From: Propionibacteriaceae bacterium | GTDB taxonomy: Bacteria > Actinomycetota > Actinomycetes > Propionibacteriales > Propionibacteriaceae | Direction: 5' to 3' | DNA: 7,297 nt | NCBI GenBank assembly: GCA_905372155.1 | Contig: CAJPNZ010000133.1 | Location: 1-7,297, forward strand | Part shown: positions 1 through 4,690 of the stretch, in pieces | How the letters are laid out: each line of letters begins with the position of its first letter | Position numbering within the stretch: the first letter of the stretch is position 1 | Notes under the pieces: generated by a model | The model's input: the letters and a program-made list of their open reading frames with translations, nothing else | Told to the model about the DNA's origin: nothing | Database searches by the model: none | Made by a program: the position numbers and the translations under genes

Positions 1-289
1 ACCCACCCAGAGCGCGCAACCCACCCAGGAACCTTCGTACGGGGGCAGGCGGCCCACCTCCGAGTCCACGGACTCGGGCCGGTCCACGCCCTCCACGCAG
101 CCGACCCGCGGCAGGTCGCAGGCGCCCACCACGCAGCCGACCGGCGGCAGGGGAACTCAGCAACCGACGGGTGGAGGGAACAACCAGCCGACCAACCCCG
201 GCAACGACGAGCGCGGCCCCGGCGGTGGTCAGCAGGGCGACGGGGACGGCCAGCGGGGCAACAACGGCCGTGAGCGGGGCGGGGGCTGA
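1..289 (+). CDS. C-terminal tail of a probable class A penicillin-binding protein (5' end outside window)
   Basis: An open frame enters from the left edge (first complete codon at base 2) and ends at TGA 287-289, giving the last 95 residues. The segment is entirely low complexity, rich in Thr, Pro, Gln, Gly, Ser and Asn, with five QPT motifs (for example STQPTRGR, TTQPTGGR, TQQPTGGG, NNQPTN) and an Arg/Gly-rich end. No catalytic domain lies in the window. Disordered extracytoplasmic tails of this composition are common at the C-terminus of actinobacterial bifunctional (transglycosylase/transpeptidase) PBPs, and the downstream GT87-like and FemX/racemase genes are typical neighbours of such a PBP. 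The PBP identity is therefore inferred from composition and context, not from a domain. It could be another secreted or membrane protein with a disordered tail. Frame choice rests on the absence of stops, codon bias and the in-frame 36-bp repeat. Confidence 0.55.
   Translation, partial: PTQSAQPTQEPSYGGRRPTSESTDSGRSTPSTQPTRGRSQAPTTQPTGGRGTQQPTGGGNNQPTNPGNDERGPGGGQQGDGDGQRGNNGRERGGG
93..151 (+). repeat. 36-bp-period direct repeat inside the PBP-like tail
   Basis: Two 23-nt copies, 93-115 and 129-151, are identical except for one base (C at 107 against G at 143) and start 36 nt apart, exactly 12 codons. They encode the related segments TQPTRGR and TQPTGGR. This is the usual signature of a disordered tail that grows and shrinks by replication slippage. 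No function beyond coding is implied. Confidence 0.8.
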
Positions 290-386
290 CACCCCGGGTT
301 CCCGCATCCCTGCCCGCGGTCGTTTCGTCGTGAGGTCGTTTCGTGGCTGCTCCGAGACCTGTCCGCGCAGCCTCTAAGGTGTTCGC

Positions 387-1775
387 ATGAACAGTGCGCT
401 GCTGGAGGGCTTCGGAGGGCCTGCCGGGCGTTACGCCCGGCGCTCAGGACCGTGGTTCGATCCGCTGCCGTGGTCGCTGCTGGTCGCGACGGTGCTGTTC
501 GTGGTCTGTTCGCTGCGGCAGATACCGTGCGTCCAGACCACCGAGGGTGTCCGGGTCAACGCGTTCATCGTGCTCTGCTACTCGGATGTGCCGCTGGCGT
601 GGAGCAGCAGCGGGTTCGCGTTCGGCGCCCACCCCTTCGACGGCGGGCAGATGCAGTACCCGCCGCTGCTCGGCCTGCTGCTGTGCGTCGCGATCGGGAT
701 CTCCGACCTGCTCGGGGCCCCCATCGGCGCGTCCCTGGAGGTGCAGGCCCAGCTCGACGGCGCGCAGGTGTTCTACGCCGTCTGCATGGTGCTGCTGTTC
801 GCGTGTTTCCTGCTGTGGGTGCTGTGTCAGACCTTCATGGGCCGCGACTCGCGGGGCGGCCGGTACCGCTCCTGGGACGGCATGTGGCTGGCGGCCTCGC
901 CCGTGGTCCTGGCCTCGGGGTTGGTGTCGTGGGACCTGTTCGCGGTCTCGCTGACCGCCCTCGGGTTGCTGTTGTTCTCCACGGGGCGGCCGGTGTGGTC
1001 GGGGATCGTGCTCGGGCTCGCGGTCTGCGCTGGTCTGGTGGCGATCGCGGTGGTGCTGGCCGTGACCCTGGCCTTTGCGTTGCGGGGCCGGGCCGGCCGG
1101 GCCGGGGCGTTTCTCGGAGCCGCGGCGGCCACCGTCGCGCTGCTGCACCTGCCGTTGCTGATCCTGAACTGGGAGGCCGTCGCCGGGTACTACCAGGGTG
1201 AGGCGACGAAGAACCTGTCCTACGGGTCGCTGTTCTACCTCGGGAAAATGTTCGGCTGGGAGGTGCGGGCCGCGGGGTCGCTGGGGCTGATGCTGACGGC
1301 GCTGCTGCTGGTGATCGTGGCGGCCTGGCTCTACCTGCGGGGACACCGGCCACGCGTCGGAACCCTCGTGGTGCTGTTCGTGTTCCCGACGGCGCTGTTC
1401 GGCGCCACCTACGCCCCCCAGACCGCGCTGTGGCTGCTGTTGGCGCTGCTGGTGGGGCGTCCCAGCCGCCCGGAGTGGGCGGCCTTCACCGTCACCCAGG
1501 TGATCTACTGGGCCGCGATCTGGGGGTATCTGGCCGGGCATCTCAACTCGAACCCGAACATCTACTTCGCCACCATCATCCTGCGAATCGTCGTGGAGGT
1601 CTGGATCTTCATCTCCTGCCTGTGTGATGCCGCCGATCCGGGCCACGATCCGCTGCGCACCCCGCAGGTCGCCGACCCGATCGGGGGTGTGCTGAACGAA
1701 GTCGCAGGCCCATTTGCACGGTTGCGCAGCACTCAACCCGGGAATCGAGCCGAAATGGGCCAGTTTCCGGCTTGA
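387..1775 (+). CDS. GT87-like (DUF2029-type) polytopic membrane glycosyltransferase-family protein
   Basis: This is a 462-residue integral membrane protein with about ten hydrophobic helices between residues 28 and 412. After TM1 comes an extracytoplasmic CYSD motif (64-67) and a YPPL motif (91-94), then SWD (181-183) ahead of the next helix and YAPQ (342-345) near a late helix. These correspond to the YSD, YP-x-L, NWD and YSPQ positions shared by actinobacterial GT87/DUF2029 proteins. The family includes polyprenyl-phosphate-dependent mannosyltransferases of envelope glycan synthesis. The acceptor cannot be told here, and most relatives next to PBP genes are uncharacterised. The Lys-x-x-Pro motif that often follows the NWD helix in this family is not evident (residues 211-224). 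The start is set by AAGGTG at 376-381, five bases before ATG. The gene lies 97 bp after the PBP-like gene on the same strand, so the two may be co-transcribed. Its last 19 codons lie inside a large hairpin. Confidence 0.75.
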   Translation: MNSALLEGFGGPAGRYARRSGPWFDPLPWSLLVATVLFVVCSLRQIPCVQTTEGVRVNAFIVLCYSDVPLAWSSSGFAFGAHPFDGGQMQYPPLLGLLLCVAIGISDLLGAPIGASLEVQAQLDGAQVFYAVCMVLLFACFLLWVLCQTFMGRDSRGGRYRSWDGMWLAASPVVLASGLVSWDLFAVSLTALGLLLFSTGRPVWSGIVLGLAVCAGLVAIAVVLAVTLAFALRGRAGRAGAFLGAAAATVALLHLPLLILNWEAVAGYYQGEATKNLSYGSLFYLGKMFGWEVRAAGSLGLMLTALLLVIVAAWLYLRGHRPRVGTLVVLFVFPTALFGATYAPQTALWLLLALLVGRPSRPEWAAFTVTQVIYWAAIWGYLAGHLNSNPNIYFATIILRIVVEVWIFISCLCDAADPGHDPLRTPQVADPIGGVLNEVAGPFARLRSTQPGNRAEMGQFPA

Positions 1776-1792
1776 GTGCTGCGCAACCGTGC
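1716..1792. terminator. Large hairpin between convergent genes, probable bidirectional terminator
   Basis: Arms 1716-1736 and 1772-1792 are perfectly complementary over 21 bp. After a single C-C mismatch the stem continues with 1738-1744 against 1764-1770 (seven pairs, one of them G-U). A small inner stem (1749-1751 with 1758-1760) closes the top. The structure spans the stop codon of the GT87-like gene (1773-1775) and begins 18 bases past the racemase-like stop codon (1811-1813) on the other strand, so it could end transcription from both sides. There is no strong T-tract on either side, only a short AAATGGG run after the stem on the minus strand. U-tract-free hairpin terminators are common in actinobacteria. 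A palindromic dispersed element is the alternative. Confidence 0.7.
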
Positions 1793-1810
1793 GATCGGCG
1801 GTGATGCCCC

Positions 1811-2836
1811 TCAGTTCCAGACGAGTTCGTCGCAGGTGGTGGTGGTCTGGCGGGTGGTGACGGGGATTTCGTCGCCGACCTCGACCCCGGCGCTCGCGCC
1901 CCCGACGAACACCATGGAGGCGTGCATGTGCGGGGGCTCCGCGAAGGGGCGTTTGCGACCCGCGATGCTGAACGGTGACCGTGAGATCCCGGCGGCGTCC
2001 AGGATGCCCTGCGCCAGGCTCACGCTTCGCTGCCGCAGAGACCGGGCCGGCGACGGCGCCGACAGCGCGATCCCGTGGGAGGTGCCGCCGCTGACGATCA
2101 CCAGCCAGCCGTCCCGGGGGGCACGCGACTGGTTGTAGCCGTAGCGGGCACCGCGGGTTACGCGGTGCACGTCGAGGACGGTGGCGGTGGTTCTCAGGGT
2201 CTGCGGGGCCCCCAGCCACAGCCGGGTTCCCATCCGCATCCGGGTCTGCACGCCCAGCTGGGTGCGGAACCTGCGGTAGTCGTTCACGCCCAGGTGTGAA
2301 ACCCACACCGCGCCCCGCTGATGGGCCACGGCCTCCGACGCGAGCTGCTTGGCCTCCGACAGCTGCCCCCTCAGCGGCAGGTGCATCGTCCAGCCCTCGA
2401 ATCCCAGCTTCCCGGCATCCACCGACGCGATCTCCTGCGGCGTGATGCCGTGCCTGCGCATCGACGTCATGAGCTCCACCACCACCCGGGTCCCCGGATG
2501 CGTGGTGCGCAACTCGTCGAGGTCGGTGAGGCGGGAGACGACGGTGATGACGCGGGGATCGTCGAGCAGGGCCGTGGCGGTCTCGTCGAAGGGCCGCCAC
2601 GGGTTCAGGACGATCACGTCGCGAGACCATCCCGCCTCCCTGACCGCCGCGACCTCGTGGGCGGTGCCGACCGCCAGGCAGTCGCTGTTGAGACGTTCGG
2701 CCTCGCGGGCCAGGACATCCAGTCCGAGGCCGTAGCCGTTGCCCTTGGCGACGGGCACCAGCCCCGGGAACTCCTCGTGGACGTGCTTGACGTGGTCGCG
2801 CCAGGCGCGGGTGTCGATGGTCAGTGTGAGGGTCAT
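1811..2836 (-). CDS. Alanine-racemase-like PLP fold-type III protein, catalytically divergent
   Basis: A 341-residue protein with the alanine racemase architecture: an N-terminal TIM-barrel carrying PVAKGNGYGLG (28-38), where Lys31 is the PLP Schiff-base lysine, and a C-terminal beta domain. Aligned by eye with Geobacillus Alr, Tyr35, Arg128 in the M-x-R-x-G motif, His181 in SHLG and Arg201 are retained. The catalytic Tyr265 of GYADG falls at Thr252 (GGTSHG). The Asp of the MDQ motif is His305 (MHASM), the carbamylated Lys129 is Glu121, and the C-terminal segment holding Tyr354 is missing. It is therefore probably not a conventional alanine racemase, although automatic annotation will say so. 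The start ATG follows the femX stop as TGA-C-ATG, with a weak GGCGGTG just upstream inside femX, implying translational coupling. A role in peptidoglycan amino-acid metabolism is inferred from that coupling only. A separate genuine alr is expected elsewhere in the genome. Confidence 0.8.
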   Translation of the reverse strand: MTLTLTIDTRAWRDHVKHVHEEFPGLVPVAKGNGYGLGLDVLAREAERLNSDCLAVGTAHEVAAVREAGWSRDVIVLNPWRPFDETATALLDDPRVITVVSRLTDLDELRTTHPGTRVVVELMTSMRRHGITPQEIASVDAGKLGFEGWTMHLPLRGQLSEAKQLASEAVAHQRGAVWVSHLGVNDYRRFRTQLGVQTRMRMGTRLWLGAPQTLRTTATVLDVHRVTRGARYGYNQSRAPRDGWLVIVSGGTSHGIALSAPSPARSLRQRSVSLAQGILDAAGISRSPFSIAGRKRPFAEPPHMHASMVFVGGASAGVEVGDEIPVTTRQTTTTCDELVWN

Positions 2837-2837
2837 G

Positions 2838-3965
2838 TCACCGCCGCTTCAGGTACTGCTGGAAGGCGAAGTGGAGGAACGAGCTGATGGGTTTGTCCCA
2901 TTCCCCGAGGTAGGCGACGGCCTCGCCTCCCGTGCCCACCTTGAACTGGATGAGCCCCAACTCCGGGTCGTCGGCCGCCAGGCCCTCGGTGATGCCGCGC
3001 AGGTCGTAGATGTCTGCTCCGGCGTCGCGGGCGTCGCGCATCATGCGCCACTGGATGGCGTTGGAGCCGCGGACCTCGCGTTTCGCGGTGGTGGAGGCAC
3101 CGTAGGAGTACCAGGCGTGGGTGCCGACGCGAATGAAGGTGGTGGCCGCCACCAGGTCGCCCTCGTGTTCGGCCAGGTAGACGCGCATCCGGTCGGGTTC
3201 CTCGGCGTTGAGGGCGTCCCACATGGTCTCGAAGTAGGGCAGCCCGCGGCCGGTGAAGTGGTCGCGTTCGGCGGTTTCCAGGTAGATGCGGTGGAACCGG
3301 GCCAGGTCGGCGCGTTCCCCCCGGGTGACCGTCACCCCCAGCTTGTCGGCCTTCTTGATGTTGCGGCGCCACAGCTGGTTCATGCCCTTGAGCAGCTGCT
3401 CGTCGGTCAGTGCCGTGCCTTCGGCGTCGGTCAGGTGCAGCTGGTAGTTGAACTTCGGCTGCCCGGCGGCGAAGCCGTGACCCTCCGCCTGGGGTTGCCA
3501 GCCGAGATGGTCCAAGGTTCGCAGCACGCGGGTGCCGGTCAGGGTGGTCTCGTCGGGGGTGGCCTGCGACAGGGCGGTGATCCCGGGGTCGGCGATGGCG
3601 GCCTTCACGGTGGGCGCCAGCCAGCGGTGGTGCACCACGGTCGGGCCGATCCGCACGGCGAACGCCTTGTTGCGGCGGGCGTGGGCGACGAGCGCCTCCA
3701 GGTGGGCGTCGACGTCGGGGCGGTCCCAGTCGAGGACGGGTCCCTCCGGCAGGTAGGCCAGGTAGCGGGGCAGTTTCGGCAGTTGCCGGTACAGGACGAG
3801 CCCCACCCCGGTGAGGGTGTCGCCGTCGAAGAAACCGACGGATTCGGAACGCCACTCCGGTTTCGCCTTTCCCCATGCGGGAAGCTGTAGGAAACTCGCC
3901 TGCCCACGAGCGGCCACGAAGGCGAGGTGCTCGTCGGCGCTGATCGTCTTGACGGTGATGCTCAC
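2838..3965 (-). CDS. femX: FemABX-family aminoacyl-tRNA-dependent peptidoglycan branching enzyme
   Basis: A 375-residue cytoplasmic protein of the FemABX family, whose members transfer an amino acid from aminoacyl-tRNA to the stem peptide of lipid II, starting the interpeptide bridge. Visible family features are the N-terminal SFLQLPAWGKAK (24-35), the basic helix LWRRNIKKADKLG (198-210) followed by VTVTRG, SYGAS (287-291), YDLRGI (320-325) and the C-terminal FKVGTGGEAVAYLGEWD (341-357). Together these form the two GNAT-like halves. No long coiled-coil arm is present, as in the compact FemX type, and the length is normal. In actinobacteria with LL-diaminopimelate the added residue is usually glycine, but the residue used here cannot be read from sequence. 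Translation starts at GTG (3965-3963). GGTAGG at 3979-3974 lies eight bases upstream, and the next in-frame Met is residue 195. It is first in an operon with the racemase-like gene. Confidence 0.9.
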   Translation of the reverse strand: MSITVKTISADEHLAFVAARGQASFLQLPAWGKAKPEWRSESVGFFDGDTLTGVGLVLYRQLPKLPRYLAYLPEGPVLDWDRPDVDAHLEALVAHARRNKAFAVRIGPTVVHHRWLAPTVKAAIADPGITALSQATPDETTLTGTRVLRTLDHLGWQPQAEGHGFAAGQPKFNYQLHLTDAEGTALTDEQLLKGMNQLWRRNIKKADKLGVTVTRGERADLARFHRIYLETAERDHFTGRGLPYFETMWDALNAEEPDRMRVYLAEHEGDLVAATTFIRVGTHAWYSYGASTTAKREVRGSNAIQWRMMRDARDAGADIYDLRGITEGLAADDPELGLIQFKVGTGGEAVAYLGEWDKPISSFLHFAFQQYLKRR

Positions 3966-4029
3966 GACTACAACCTACCGGCTGCGGCGGGTCCGCTGGT
4001 GGGTTTCCCGAGGACGCTCGAGTGATGAA

Positions 4030-4074
4030 GGTTGGGCCGGGCTGAGTCTCTGTCGTGTGTGGCCCGGCCCAACC
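4030..4074 (-). terminator. Hairpin terminator after the DUF4282-like gene
   Basis: Arms 4030-4042 and 4062-4074 are perfect 13-bp complements (GGTTGGGCCGGGC with GCCCGGCCCAACC) around a 19-nt loop. The hairpin begins five bases past the DUF4282-like stop codon. On the minus strand the stem is followed by TTCATCACT, a poor but partly T-rich tail. It would isolate the DUF4282-like transcript from femX downstream. No convincing promoter for femX was found in the 64 bases between hairpin and start codon. Confidence 0.75.
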
Positions 4075-4079
4075 GGTCC

Positions 4080-4574
4080 TCAGTCGAGCTCGCCTGCAAC
4101 GGCCCGATACGTCTCCAGTATCACACGAATGACGGCCACCGTGGTGAAAAACGCGAAAGCGGCCAGAAATGGCGCGATGACCATGAGCAGTGTGTTCTGG
4201 CCGGTGAACCCCACGGCGAGGATCGCGAACGCCAGGAGGGCCGCCGTGACGGTGCCGAGCAGATGGATCGTCCTGAGGGCCGCGGTGCTCGTGCGACGTG
4301 CGAAACCGAAGTCGAACAAGGTGGCGAAGACGTTGCTCGGGCGGGGCTGATACTGCGGTGGCTGCTGCTGGGGTGGGGGCGCGGACTGGCCCATGGGTCC
4401 GCCCGGGGAGGGGGAGGGCGGCAGTCCGTGCGGGGAATCGCTGGAGACCGCCTGCTGGCCCCAGGCGTCCGTGGCCTGCGGGTCCCAGACGTTGCCGGTG
4501 GGCTGCGACTGCTCCCAGACGTTTCCCTGCTGGTCGCCGCCGTACGGGTCGTGGGGGTACTGCGGACTGCTCAT
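4080..4574 (-). CDS. DUF4282-like small membrane protein with disordered N-terminus
   Basis: A 164-residue protein. Residues 1-80 are disordered, rich in Pro, Gln, Ser and Gly, and contain the spaced motifs GNVWEQ (17-22), GNVWDP (27-32) and DAWGQQ (36-41). The C-terminal half has FDFGF (87-91), a basic RRTSTAALR stretch, and two membrane helices (about 103-122 and 127-148), ending VIRVILETYR (148-157). The order FDF-helix-short turn-helix-RVxLE is the DUF4282 pattern. The function of that family is unknown; a disordered N-terminus before a DUF4282 domain is common in actinobacteria. The chosen ATG at 4574 is preceded by GGAGAGG six bases upstream. The frame stays open for 34 more codons to 4676, but those would read through the hppA terminator hairpin and lack a ribosome binding site, so the long version is rejected. 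It has its own ribosome binding site and is flanked by hairpins, so it is probably monocistronic. Confidence 0.8.
   Translation of the reverse strand: MSSPQYPHDPYGGDQQGNVWEQSQPTGNVWDPQATDAWGQQAVSSDSPHGLPPSPSPGGPMGQSAPPPQQQPPQYQPRPSNVFATLFDFGFARRTSTAALRTIHLLGTVTAALLAFAILAVGFTGQNTLLMVIAPFLAAFAFFTTVAVIRVILETYRAVAGELD
4483..4523 (-). repeat. Short 30-bp-period direct repeat encoding NVW motifs
   Basis: The 11-mer TCCCAGACGTT (plus strand) occurs at 4483-4493 and again at 4513-4523, exactly ten codons apart in frame. It encodes the two GNVW motifs in the disordered part of the DUF4282-like protein. Confidence 0.7.
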
Positions 4575-4580
4575 GATGTT

Positions 4581-4587
4581 CCTCTCC
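4581..4587 (-). promoter_or_regulatory. Ribosome binding site of the DUF4282-like gene
   Basis: GGAGAGG on the minus strand, six bases before the ATG at 4574. It decides the start against an upstream in-frame extension. Confidence 0.8.
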
Positions 4588-4645
4588 ACACGGGCGCACT
4601 CGATCACCGACCACTCTTGCACATTCCCGCCCCGGAACGGACGGA

Positions 4646-4678
4646 GGGTGGGGCCGGGGTGTCGTCCCGGCCCCACCC
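4646..4678 (-). terminator. Hairpin terminator after the pyrophosphatase gene
   Basis: Arms 4646-4658 and 4666-4678 are perfect 13-bp complements (GGGTGGGGCCGGG with CCCGGCCCCACCC) around the 7-nt loop GTGTCGT. The stem starts 12 bases beyond the hppA stop codon. On the minus strand it is followed by TCCGTCCGTTCC rather than a T-run, as is frequent in high-GC actinobacteria. Confidence 0.8.
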
Positions 4679-4690
4679 GTCGCGGGGCTC

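Noticed and set aside
1..289. Tandem Thr/Gln/Pro tail as a possible CRISPR or non-coding repeat array
   Set aside because: Only two near-identical units, in codon phase with an open frame and without unique spacers; it is coding low complexity.
444..2630. 728-codon open frame on the minus strand antisense to the GT87-like gene and out of frame with the racemase-like gene
   Set aside because: Its translation is Arg/Pro/Gln/His-rich low-complexity text typical of a GC-rich shadow frame. It overlaps two well-supported genes and crosses the large hairpin.
2833..4614. 593-codon minus-strand frame running through the DUF4282-like gene and femX
   Set aside because: Wrong-frame shadow. The overlapping frames have recognisable family motifs, ribosome binding sites and normal composition; this one has none.
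4600..4632. GGGAAT on the minus strand upstream of the DUF4282-like gene as a SigR/SigH-type -35 element
   Set aside because: The GTT expected 18-19 bases downstream is not present, so the match is only a hexamer.
4575..4676. 34-codon N-terminal extension of the DUF4282-like protein
   Set aside because: It would be translated through the hppA terminator stem and has no ribosome binding site, whereas ATG 4574 has a strong one.
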